DNA of 64,000 nt from Rapana venosa (Eukaryota > Mollusca > Gastropoda > Neogastropoda > Muricidae), in the NCBI GenBank assembly GCA_028751875.1, contig CM054134.1:66078219-66142218 (forward strand). The letters are read 5' to 3'. A program made the translations under genes and the position numbers. A model generated the notes under the pieces. That model was not told where the DNA came from and ran no database searches. It saw nothing but the letters and a program-made list of their open reading frames with translations. Numbering within the stretch: the stretch's first letter is position 1; each line of letters opens with the position of its first letter. Of this stretch, positions 9,760 to 19,640 are shown piece by piece.

Positions 9760-11785
9760 TCATTTTGTATTTCTCCAGTCATGGTGTTGACATGATCTCC
9801 AGTTTTGTCCCCGTCTATGAAGATGGTAGTAATCTTGTGGTCTCCACGTCAGTTCATCTTCCTCTTTTTTGTTGTCATGGGTGTATTCCAGTCCACTGTA
9901 TTTGTCTATTGTTCTCGTCTTGTAGTGCCTTTTGTTGCCCGTCCAGTCCTTCACACCACCATCCCAGTCACCTCTTCATCCTCTTTGGTTTCCTTCTTGT
10001 TGAGGGTTTTCTGTAGCCACTTTTTGCCCCTTCTGTCATTCCAAGGTCGTGATGTCCGGTTATTCCCATGTCTTCTGTCTCCTGCTGAAATGCCTCTTCT
10101 CCATTGTCGTCCGTTTCCATCCCAAGCAGTGTATCTTTGATGTGTCGCATTTCTTGTCCCGTTCTGGTGAAATGGCTCATCGCTCACATTTTGTTGAGTT
10201 TTGTATTTGTTTCGTTGGTATTGGCTTATCCAATTCTTTTTGTCATTTTCTGATTGTTGTTCGCCCATAGTATCTGTCTGTATTGCTGGATTTAATTTTT
10301 TGAACGTCATTTGGTCGTTTTCTAACAGGTATTGTCTTGTTGTCTGTCTGTCTGCCATCCCTTTTCCCTTTTTTCTGTTTTTCAAATTTCTTGCCAAATT
10401 TTTGGTCTTGGTTTTCTGTTTCTTGACTGTCCAGCACCGTGCGTGCAGGTGTCGTCCTATGCTGCCTGCCAGTACCCGGGCAGCCTCGTGCTGAGGGAGG
10501 GGTGGTGTCCGGAACAGGGCTATTTTTTTGAGGGTTCAGGGTGTGTCTATGAAAGAGAAATTATCAAGTTGGAACAATTTGCCATACACAAAAGCGTTGA
10601 ATATTTTTCTTTTGGCTTCAAATTCTTTTTCGGTCATAGAAATGGTCTGGCTGATAACTATCTGTGCGTCTTTGGGAAATCCTCAATGATTTTTTTTTGA
10701 GATCTTTTTGTCATTTTCTGACTTGCTGTTTCGTTCTTTAAATTGTTCAAAAACCCCAGTGAATCAGTATTACTTCAGGGGTCGACTTTTATTTTTTTCT
10801 ATTTCTTTTTCACAATCACTTATTGTGTATACATTTTTCTTCTTGATGGCAAGTCTGTATGAGTTTCCTAGTCGCTCGCGTCAATACCATTTTAGTACAG
10901 AGTCATGCAACATCAGAACATATGGAAGGGCTGCCTGAAGTCATATTTTTTATTGAGATTATTATCATTGAATTCTTCGTCAGTACTTAAGTTCAGAGTA
11001 TCATCATCATCTATAATACAATTCATATTTTCTCATCATCGCTAGATCTGTAGAGGGAGGCTATTTTTTTGAAACTGTCATCGGTGTTACTTTCTGTCAA
11101 GGTTGTTCGGGTTTTCGTTGTTCTCAAACTTTTTTGGACTGTCTTGTTTTGATTTTTGTTTGAGGGTTTTGTTTGCAGTTCTTCGCTTTCTTTTTTGGCT
11201 GTCATTACTTTGGATCTGTTTGCTGATGGTTTGTGTAATTCTTTTTCAGAGCCTGCCGCATTGATGTTTTGAAGTTCTGAGTAGTACCATGGTCTGCACT
11301 GCTCTTTCAACTCACTGAATGATGAGTACATGTGCTCCGCTAATGTGCTCACTGCCTTTTCTAGGTTACAAACCATCGCCTTTAGTTCACTGAATTTGGC
11401 TTCAAAGATGATTTTGTCATCATCTGCATACGAACTTTTTTTTTATTTTAATTTTAAAAATGATTGGCCCAAGAAATGACTTCTTGGTTTTGCGGTCATT
11501 TATTATTTCTGTCTGTCTGTCAATCTCTTCTAAAAACTTGTTCTAATCGAAATGTTGCTCAGCACAGAGCGGGCATTTTAAAAAGTCTTGAAGATTTGGC
11601 AAAGACACAAATCTGGTACTAGGGAGTAAGGTAAAGGTCCAATGTATTTTTCTATTGGACTCACTGCACTTTAAGGTACGTCCTTCAACTGCTCTGCTGC
11701 ATATGCAAGTCTGTCCATTCACCGTCGGAAAGTCGTCAGTTTCTTGCGTGCTGTCGCTTTCTTCATCAATTCTATTCATCATCAT
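9760..11785 (-). pseudogene. LINE-B ORF1 with PHD-like zinc finger
   Basis: At the N-terminal end (11785-11543) the pattern CIC...LKCSESN..IHW...KCPLC resembles a PHD finger, with one expected Cys replaced by Asn. PHD fingers are an established component of ORF1 proteins in CR1-group LINEs. Downstream are a Lys/Ser/Thr-rich linker (11376-11023, including a LAEHMYSSFSELK helix) and a basic, Gln/Asn/Arg-rich segment (10397-9951) as expected for a nucleic-acid-binding protein. Frameshifts break it into three or more pieces. A poorer copy lies at 30870-32800. The product would act in element RNP assembly, if it were intact. Confidence 0.6.
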
Positions 11786-12062
11786 CTTTTTCTTTGTTTT
11801 TTTTCACTTTCGTTTTTACTGTTGCCATACACTGGCGGACACCTAATTCCAGATTGTTTCATTGCTTCAACTGCTTTTTCTAAGCTGTCATAGCTTTTGT
11901 GCGCTACTCTCTGACATCCTAAAACAGATTTTACTTGCTCTTTCCCAAGCAGGTGAAGATTCCAACTGTTCTCCCTTTAGTTACAGCATAGAATTTCGTG
12001 TCACATCCCTTTTTTCGTGACATTTCAGCCACGATCACCACAATCACCAGATCTCTGTGTTC

Positions 12063-12105
12063 ACGTGTGTGTGTGTGGGGTGTGTGTGTGTGTGTGTGGG
12101 GTGTG

Positions 12106-12138
<33 letters not shown>
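12063..12138. repeat. (TG)n microsatellite
   Basis: TG array with GG interruptions. It lies at the 3' tail of SINE-2, whose A/T-rich end follows immediately. Confidence 0.9.
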
Positions 12139-12142
<4 letters not shown>

Positions 12143-12542
12143 TATTTATTACTACTTTAAGTCACGGCAGGTTTCTCTGAAATTTGGGCAGTTCTCCCTG
12201 GGGAGAGCGCGTCGCCTCAAAAGCAGCGCCACCCATTTTTTTTTTCCTTTTCCTGTCTGCAACTGTATCTGTTTCCCTATCGGAGTGGCTTTTTTTCCCA
12301 CAGAATGTTGCCAGGGACAACTCTCTTGTTGCCGTGGGTTCTTTCACTTGCGCTAAATATGCAACACACGGGACCTCTGTTTGTCGTCTCATCCGAAAGA
12401 CTGGCACGCAGATCACCACACGCATGGTCTAATGGATAGGGGAAAAGTTTTAGGCCCAAACGGGGATCGAACCACCACAGACTTCCAACCCGGACTTTTT
12501 GCTTTCTAGGCAGGTGCGTTATCACTAGACCACTGATCCCCC
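12139..12542 (-). mobile_element. SINE-2, near full-length tRNA-derived SINE
   Basis: Read on the minus strand it starts with a tRNA-like head, TGGTCTAGTGATAACGC (plus 12516-12532), and has a B box GGTTCGATCCCCG (plus 12461-12473). The core TTTCGGATGAGAC (plus 12386-12398) and a following CCCGTGTG come next, then CCCACGGCAACAAGAG and a GGTGGCGCTG segment, and an AATAAATAAA-type end against the TG array. It encodes nothing. Pol III would transcribe it from the internal A and B boxes, and LINE enzymes would mobilise it. From memory this type of body is widespread in gastropod genomes. It is inserted just beyond the 3' end of LINE-A. Confidence 0.85.
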
Positions 12543-12840
12543 GTGTGCGTGTGTGTGTATAAGAGAGAGAACTCAACTCATCTCAAAGAACTCAAAGATT
12601 TTAATGTACTTTAGCCTTTGGCCACAATACATCGACATGTTAGGACAAAATGAACAGACTAATTATGATATAGCATGGATTTACAATCTTCATAGTCATG
12701 GAAGTATTAATCTACACCTAGTACTAAACAAACAAACAAAAAGACCCTCAAAGTAACGAACACTTTTCAAACCATCAAATCTAATGAGTAAATGCATTGA
12801 TGTAAACAGACAAAATACTACTTTCATCTTCTTTAGACGA

Positions 12841-14543
12841 TTTCAAAGAATTACACTTTGTCTCCTATTTACTGCATGGAAAACAAATCTGGACAAATTG
12901 TGTCTGTGATTTCTATTTGTTTTTTTCAAAAGCATATGTACAGGAACTTTTACTGATTCTTTTAGAAATTTACCCCTCAAGTCTTTATAGAGACAACAGT
13001 CAAAAATAAAATGGTGCTCGTTTTCAGTTTTGTCTTTGCAAAATGGACAGTTTCTATCCTGTGCTGCCTCACTGTATCGATTTACGTTATTCTTAAGCGG
13101 GAGTACATTCAATCTCAAACTGGGTAATGGCAACACGAAAACGTATGTCTCCATATCACAAAATATATTTTTCTTTTTCAAAAACTGATTTAAATGTTCG
13201 ATATAAATCATACCTCTTACGGTCTCTAATGGTCCATTCCACTCCTGTACAAACAGATCAATTAGCCTCTGTTTAAATGCACACAAAAAACATGTTACAT
13301 CTCCAACACCATGCTGCATCCATACAATATTAAATCCAGTCTCACACAAAATTTCTCTTACTCTTTTAGCCCAACACTCTTTTCCAGATCTATCAATTCA
13401 AATAGCATCGTGTAAGCTTTATAGGGTAATCTATTTCTATCCATCTGTAACAATTTTAACAGTATCTCAGCAGTTAACACAAGAGTGAATAAATAAGGCA
13501 TATCTTCAAGCTCTCCATAAACCATCTTATTTGGTGCTCTTGCAGGGACTCCTAGAAATCGTTACATGCCATTAAATTAACTTTTTCTATGTGCTCTAGT
13601 CTCTGCAATCCCACATTTTGATGAATATAATAATATTGACCGAAAATCTTAGTGTCAAAAATTTTAAAGAATACATTCGAGGTATTCTTTATACTTTTGA
13701 AACACCTTATTTAATTGTAAAACTGCTTTTTTCCCTTTGCTGCTAAATGTGTAGTACCCCTTTTAACACTTTCATAGTTGTAAAGTTAAACCCCAAATAA
13801 CAGTAATTATTAACCACTTCTAACTTCTCAGAATTGTAAAACCATTTTTCATGCACACCAAGTACCCCCCTTTTCTGAAATACTATTACTTTTGTCTTTC
13901 AGAATTAACACTTAGCTCATTTTTTTGCAGCATTCATGCAATACATTAAGCTGAGTTTTGAAGCCCATGGTGTAGTTGAAAATAAAGCAAATCATCAGCA
14001 AACAGCAATATTGAAAAACTCCATATAATCTGGCAATAACAAATTGACCATGTTACCCTTTTCTTTAATGTTATGTGCTATCTGATTAATAAAGATGGAA
14101 ATAACGTCAGGCTCATAACACATCCTTGCCGTACACCAATAGGACATTCAAATATTTATGAGAGTTCGTAATTTATGCATATACACGACAATAATGATTG
14201 ATACATAGCTTGTAAACAGGCAAAGAATTTTCCTTTAACCCTTGATGTATATACATTCTAAAAGTTTGTTGTGTCGAACAGAGTCGAAGGCTTTTTCTAA
14301 AAATCCACAAATGCAAATATAATTTTTGGCCTTGTACTCAAATATTTCTGAACTGTGGCATACAATGTAAAAAATATGATAAACAGTCGAGTAATTTTTG
14401 CGAAATCCTGCTTGAGAATCTGAAAGTAAATCATTATCTTCTAGCCATGTGTACAGTTTTTTGTTAGAATAGTTGTGTAGCACTTTGAAATAATACTAAG
14501 TAGGGATATTCCTCTTATAATTATCAACCATTTCAGGATTCCC
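12841..14543 (-). pseudogene. LINE-A ORF2 reverse transcriptase (C-terminal two thirds) and terminal Cys/His motif
   Basis: This continues the reverse transcriptase interrupted at 17789. In order it has RGISLLSIISK (~14500), DSQAGFRKNYST (~14400), KAFDSVRHNKLL (~14280), a VRQGC-like segment, and the catalytic FADD box (plus 13991-14002). A C-terminal CPFCKD...ENEHHFIFDC motif follows (~13020), resembling the zinc-binding end of many LINE ORF2 proteins. The last part (12843-13349) is open for 168 codons; the rest needs several frameshifts. An extra A after the VDNY-equivalent codons breaks the frame just beyond the LINE-F site. Confidence 0.8.
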
Positions 14544-14569
14544 TTTTTTGAATCATCATCATCATCAGA

Positions 14570-16135
14570 CCCGTGACCTTGGCGGTCGTGGGGGAGACAT
14601 GAAAGACGATGCCGTGGTAAGCCTCCTCCATCCATCTCGGTCCTCGGCTCTTGCGCAGTAGTGCCGAGTCATCATCCTGGTCCATTCTCTCATGTTGTCC
14701 ATCCATGACTTGTTTCTGTCTTCCTCCTTCTGCACCTTCGAGTGTTCCCTGCAGTACTGTTTTGGGCAGAGTGCTGTGGCGGGTGACATGGCGAACCATG
14801 TCAGCTTTTCTTTTCTTGACGATGGTGAGAAGGGGTTCCTGTGGATACCTGCCAGCCGTGTTATTTGACTCTTGACAAATTCATTGGTCTTTCGTTCTCT
14901 CCAGGATATGCCCAGTAGTTTTCTCTGGCATTTTGTTTCGAATGACTGGATTCGCTTTGTCTGTTTCAGCAGTCAATGTCCAGGTTTCACTTCCGTACAG
15001 CAGGATCGACTGAATTAGGGCTTTGTAGGAGCTTTAGTTTGATTGGGAAACTGATCTCTTTACTTTTCCATATGGTGGTGAGTTTTGTCATGGAAGATGT
15101 TGCATGGCTATTCTGACTTTGATTTCTGTCGTCGATCGCCCGTCCTTTGTGAGTGTAGCGCCGAGGTATTTAAAAGGTCTACTCCTCCAGTTGTTGGCCG
15201 TTCATGTAAATTTTAGCGGTGGCATTGCTCGTGCTGTTCACAAGTACTTTACTTTTCTCCGAGCTCACTCATCCATATGCTCCTGCTCTGTTCTATGTCT
15301 GGTCGTAAGATCTTGCAGCTCTGTGTTACTTCCGCCATGAGGTCAATTGTCATCGGCAAACCGTAAGTTGTTGAGGGGTATGCCGCCAATTGGAGATGGT
15401 AGGGTGGAAGTCATGGAGGGTCTCTCTCATGATGTTTTCCAAGAACAGATTGAACAGGACTGGAGATAACAGGCATCCTTGTCGGACCCCAACTGTGGTT
15501 TTGAAGTAGTCTCCGACCTGATTGTTCAGAAGGACTGCACTGCTTGCAGTGTTGTATAGTGCTTGAATGGTTTGCACTAATCCTTCTTCAATGCCAAACA
15601 TTCTGAGGACCTGCCACAGGCTTCGTGCCATACCTGTCAAAAGCCTTCTTGAAGTCAATGAAGTTGTGGAACAGGTCTCTTGATGTTGAAGATGTTTTTC
15701 CATCATGATGTGGCAGTTAAAAATCTGTTCGATTGTGCTCCTGCCTGCCCTGAACCCAGCTTGTTCCTCTGCAAGGTGTTCTTCTGCCTCCTTCTTGAGT
15801 CGATTCAAAATAACTTTGAGCATGATCTTGCTGGCATGGCTGATGAGGCTGATTGTTCTATAGTTTTGGCATTGGCGTAAATTCCCCTTCTTGGGCAGGG
15901 GTATGATGAGTGATTGTGTCCATTCTGTTGGCCACTGTTTTGTCTCCCAAATCTTCTGACACATAGCTGTAACATATGTGATGACTGTTTCGCCACCATG
16001 CTTGAGCAGCTCTGCTGGTATATTGTCTGCTCCTGGGGACTTTCCTACTGGTAAGCTGCGGATGGCTTCTTCCACTTCTTCCCTCAGTATAGGTAATGGC
16101 GAGGGTGCTCTTAATGTTGCTGCTTTCTCATTCTA
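14570..16135 (-). pseudogene. LINE-F reverse transcriptase and C-terminal domain
   Basis: The N-terminal RT part (16075-15350) is open for 241 codons. It shows SPGADNIPAELLKHGG, SLIIPLPKKG, NYRTISLISH, EEQAGFRAGRST and VRQGCLLSPVLFNLFLE. The FADD catalytic box lies just past it at plus 15349-15360, with a stop two codons on. The C-terminal part (14880-14570) encodes the conserved RTE end (HVTRHSTLPKTVLQG, DDSALL, a WR-rich stretch, then SPPTAKVTG). Around 15640 the FVDFKKAF-type motif is displaced by a small frameshift. The enzyme is inactive as sequenced. Confidence 0.85.
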
Positions 16136-17613
16136 TTATGCTCTTGTCAGGTTGTATTGGGTAGTTGTATAGTTCTTGACAATATTCAGACCACTGTTCA
16201 ATGCAGCTGAGCTTTCTGTGAGGAGGTTTCCGGAGCTGTCTTCAATGACTGATGATTTGGTTTGAAGTGGTTTTGTGAGTTTCTTCAGGGTGTCGTATGC
16301 CTTTTTACTGTTGCCCACTTTCATGTTTTTTTCGATCTCATCACATTGATCACTGATCCACTTCTCTCTGGCCTTTAACATTGACTTCTTCACGAGATTG
16401 TTGGCCTCCAGGTATTCTTTAGGGTTGGAAGACCTGGTAGGTTTCAGTGCTCTTCTTGTATCGCAGAGGTCCAAGATGTCATTGGTAGTCCATGGCTGGT
16501 GTTTATTCCTCTGACGACCGAGTACCTCCTCTGCTGTTTCTCGGACTGCCTCATTGAAGTTGTTGGTGAGGTCATTGATGTCATTGTCCAGGAGGGTTAA
16601 TGCCGCAAAACGTCCGCCAAGCTTAGCTTGGAAGATCTCCTCGACATCTGGATCTTTCAGTTTGTCCACGTCAAATTTGATACGTGGGTTTGCAGGCTGT
16701 TTGTTTTTCTTCAGCTTCATTTTGAATACCAGCAGCACAAGGTCGTGGTCGCTGCCTATGTCAGCTCCAGGGTAGGTTCTTGTTCTGGCTCTGTTGATGC
16801 TGGATTTGAAGCGCCGTGGTGTTAAGATAAAATCTATTTGGTTATGGATCTTGCCGTTTGGCGCATGCCAGGTTGTCCTCCTTGACTGCTTGTGGGGATA
16901 GAGGGTATTGGCAATGGTAAGTCTGTGGGTGCAGGCAAACTCCAGCAGACGTAGTCCCCTGTCGTTGGTCTCCCCAGTTCAAACTGACCAACTGTTCCGG
17001 CCCATTGGTTGTAAGAGTCAGGACTACTTTGGCGTTAAAATCCCCTTGGATGATGATGATGTCCTTCTTGGGTATTTTCTTAATGGTCACTTCAAGATCT
17101 TCATAAAATTCTTCTACTTCTTCATCTGTATGGTCAGATGATGGTGCATAGATTTGTATGATGGTGATGTTTCTTGGGCTTGGCCGACACCCGGATTGCT
17201 GATAATCCTGCTTGGAAGCGGTGTACAGCTGATAATGCACCCCACTACTTCCTTTCTGACAATAAATGCCACTCCATGTTGGTGATGTTTCTCTTGGCCA
17301 CTGTACCAGATCTTGTTGCCTTCTCAGTCAATGTCTCACCAAATCCTGTCCATCTCACTTCTCCTAGTCCAATAATGTCCCATTTATATCGGCTAAGCTC
17401 ATACTCTAGTTCTTTGATTTTTCCGCACTGGTAGAGTGTACGGACGTTCCATGTACCAATGGTGATTTGTTCTCTAGGGAGCTTAAGTAATGTCTTAACT
17501 CCAGTAGCTGACTTGTCACTTCCACCCTGGTGTTGATCAATAGAAAGCGCGGTCGTTGGTAACCCGGGCCTCGACCGATCCGGTATCATTTCGGCTTTGC
17601 ATTTGTCTTTCAT
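16136..17613 (-). pseudogene. LINE-F endonuclease and linker
   Basis: From the 5' side (17613-17245) there is a 122-codon open segment with the EEP opening TIGTWNVRTLY and the catalytic-region motif IIGLGEVRW. The next piece (17240-16842) contains NITIIQIYAP and the active-site motif IIQGDFNAK. A linker (16738-16136) contains DPDVEEIF, an EEVLGRQRNKHQPW segment and coiled-coil-like text before the RT. Short frameshifts separate the pieces. Proteins of this type often appear in databases as 'craniofacial development protein 2-like', which reflects the shared EEP domain and not a host gene. Confidence 0.85.
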
Positions 17614-17788
17614 GTTTTTTCTGTGGTATTAGGATATTCCTTGGTGGCGCCAATCTCCTCTCCAAGTCTCCATATGTTTTGGGTTTTTTTCTATTGGGGT
17701 TTCCTCCCCCACATGCGACAGGTTGTACTGGGTTACATGGATACCAGTAGCAGTAGCAGAGAACTTCTCTGACTGACCTGACGTAGTA

Positions 17789-18190
17789 TTTTTTGAATAT
17801 CGGAATGATAATAGCTTTTGACCATTCTTGCGGAAAAATACCTTGCTCAAAAATAGCATTGAATAGTTTTGTCAAAAATAAATGTACTTCTTCCCCACCA
17901 GTCTGTAGCATTTCAGCAGATATATTATCAATTCCACTTGCTTTACCTTTGTTGAGTTTTCTAATGGCTTGAGTGACTTCTTCTACTGATATGGGTTTGT
18001 TTAGCACATGATTATTTTCTTCAGATAAGTCAGGTTCAATTGCCATCTGCTCTTTCTCTTCATTGCTATTTTGAAACAGTTTGTTAAAGTGGTTAAACCA
18101 CTCTTGTATACTAATATTGTTATTGATTCTCTTTTTTCCTCCACAACCAATATTTCTTAGTTGGCTCCAAAACTGAGAAGAGTTATCCAT
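17789..18190 (-). pseudogene. LINE-A ORF2, start of reverse transcriptase, upstream of the LINE-F insertion
   Basis: About 130 codons with QEWFNHFNKLF, a PISVEEVTQAIRKLN segment, the GKASGIDNISAEML motif (RT fingers) and WSKAIIIPIFKK. The reading frame enters LINE-F DNA exactly after IFKK. On the far side of the insertion (14543) the LINE-A text resumes with GNP. This makes the insertion site certain. Confidence 0.85.
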
Positions 18191-18295
18191 TTCTTTTACT
18201 CTTGTATACTAATATTGTTATTGATTCTCTTTTTTCCTCCACAACCCATACTTCTTAGTTGGCTCCAAAACTGAGAAGAATTATCCATTTCTTTT
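18100..18295. repeat. 98-bp tandem duplication inside LINE-A ORF2
   Basis: The units 18100-18197 and 18198-18295 are near-identical, with a few substitutions such as CCAATATTTC against CCCATACTTC. Both encode MDNSSQFWSQLR...NNNISIQE. Ninety-eight is not a multiple of three, so the duplication itself shifts the frame between the endonuclease ORF and the RT. Confidence 0.9.
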
Positions 18296-19623
18296 GCCAG
18301 AGATTCTGTTTTTTGTTTTCTAAATCTTTGTCTTTTCTCTTTCAGTAAGAGTTTATATCTTTTTCTTGCTTCTATGTATAGTAGTCTATCCTCATCTGCT
18401 CTAGACTTTCTAAAACAGTTCAGCTTTTTCCTGCTTTCCTTTTTTGCCATTTTGCATTCATTATCAAACCATTCAGACTTTTTTTTCCTGTTTGTATGAA
18501 ATGACTTTAACATGCACTGCCTAGAAGTTTTCAGACATATTACAAAAATATCCAAGGCTTGGTCTACATTTCTATCCAGAGTATGTGTGGCTAGAATCAT
18601 TTTGTCCCTGATATCTTTGCTTTGCAACATTGTAATATAATCACTTTTATATTTTTCATTCCATACAATTTTCTCACAAAACAAACTTTTATCTTCAGCT
18701 ACCTTCCAATTTTTATCTGTTAAACTTTTCTTAATCTGTAATTCCAAAACAACTGGTAGATGGTCTGATTCAGTTAAGCTTTCAACAGTAAGGGACACAA
18801 CATTAACAGATGAAAGCAAATCACATGATGCAATAAAATAGTCTACTATACTTATTCCAGAAGCTGCAATATATGTACAACTGTCATCAAAGTTTTGTTC
18901 ACTGAGCCCATTTAAAATAATGCAGTCAAACATATTACATAGTTCTAATAACTGCTCACCAAAAAGATTGACCCCACCATCTTGAGACTTTCTCGGGAAT
19001 TTGTTGTCATCTGAAACAGTTGTATCTGTCAAATCAATATAACTGTAATTTTTTGATGCCGTTCTTGCATTTAAGTCACCATTTAATAAAATATAAAAGT
19101 CATTCCTCTTTTCATATAAATCTACTAGGCATTGTTCTAACATTTCCATACCATACACACCCTCCTGAAATTTCCAGAAAGGGGATTCATTTGGTGGAAT
19201 GTACGAACAAACAAGCATAATTTCCTTGCTTGTAGAGAAAAGTTCTTTATCTATCTTGACAAGTATAGTATTTTCAACTTCTAAGTGAATCTGTTCCACA
19301 AAACTGGCAAAAGACTTCTTAATTAGAGCAATGACACCCCCTGAATAGCATCCTTTCCGGGATAGTTTTTTGGCTTTTGACGTGAAAATAATGTAATCTT
19401 TGAAAATAGGAGAATCAAAATCATTAGCAAGGAAAGTTTCTGTCAAGCACACGAAATCGTAAGAGAGAATGAAATTTACAAAGTGGTCATTTTCTAGCTT
19501 TGGTAAGAGGCCATTTACATTGTAGCTTAGAAATTTAACTTGATAACTATTTACATTATTTACACATGCATCTAACTGAGTTGCTGGACTTTTTACTTGC
19601 ATTATAGCTGTATCATGTTCCAC
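18196..19623 (-). CDS. LINE-A ORF2 N-terminal half: EEP endonuclease, open for 475 codons
   Basis: The longest intact coding segment that I can assign to LINE-A. Residues ~28-40 carry the EEP opening KFLSYNVNGLL. The LTET motif follows at ~residue 60. LLNGDLNAR (catalytic Asp/Asn region) lies at ~residue 190, and SDHLPVVLEL (catalytic Asp-His) at ~residue 290. A basic linker with KKSEWFDNECK-type text follows. It ends by frameshift in the 98-bp duplication. The start at 19623 is the first Met of the frame; a second lies a few codons in. The enzyme would nick target DNA in the nucleus. Separated from its RT, it is part of a defective element. Confidence 0.85.
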   Translation of the reverse strand: MEHDTAIMQVKSPATQLDACVNNVNSYQVKFLSYNVNGLLPKLENDHFVNFILSYDFVCLTETFLANDFDSPIFKDYIIFTSKAKKLSRKGCYSGGVIALIKKSFASFVEQIHLEVENTILVKIDKELFSTSKEIMLVCSYIPPNESPFWKFQEGVYGMEMLEQCLVDLYEKRNDFYILLNGDLNARTASKNYSYIDLTDTTVSDDNKFPRKSQDGGVNLFGEQLLELCNMFDCIILNGLSEQNFDDSCTYIAASGISIVDYFIASCDLLSSVNVVSLTVESLTESDHLPVVLELQIKKSLTDKNWKVAEDKSLFCEKIVWNEKYKSDYITMLQSKDIRDKMILATHTLDRNVDQALDIFVICLKTSRQCMLKSFHTNRKKKSEWFDNECKMAKKESRKKLNCFRKSRADEDRLLYIEARKRYKLLLKEKRQRFRKQKTESLAKEMDNSSQFWSQLRSMGCGGKKRINNNISIQE

Positions 19624-19640
19624 ATCATGTACATGTTTTC

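Larger units (their letters stand above)
4340..12050 (-). mobile_element. LINE-B, left copy, with two nested insertions
   Basis: A CR1/L2-like LINE on the minus strand. ORF1 (11785 to ~9760) has a PHD-like zinc finger. ORF2 remnants lie at 4340-4737, 8068-8211 and 8523-8930. The homologous right copy spans 23634-33065. LINE-G (4738-8067) and a LINE-F-type tail (8222-8512) interrupt ORF2 here, and both sites are empty in the right copy (26583-26590 and ~26740). The left copy also lacks the interval equivalent to ~25620-26310. The 3' end is lost in the N gap. Grouping ORF1 and ORF2 as one element is inferred from order, strand and the conserved inter-ORF sequence seen in both copies. Confidence 0.7.
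14554..17788 (-). mobile_element. LINE-F, near full-length RTE-like LINE
   Basis: A 3235-bp minus-strand insertion flanked by an exact 10-bp direct repeat, TTTTTTGAAT (14544-14553 and 17789-17798). The 5' end is near 17788. A single ORF2-like coding region (~17613 to 14570) contains EEP endonuclease and reverse transcriptase, and the 3' end is a short (GAT)n tail (ATCATCATCATC at 14552-14566). Length, tail type and domain order fit the RTE group. The same family supplies the fragment at 8222-8512. It landed within the codons for the IIPIFKK motif of LINE-A, so it is younger than LINE-A. Confidence 0.85.

Noticed and set aside
16842..17613. Host gene for a craniofacial-development-protein-2-like endonuclease
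   Set aside because: The EEP domain is followed by a LINE reverse transcriptase in the same orientation, within an insertion bounded by a target-site duplication. It is a retrotransposon ORF2.
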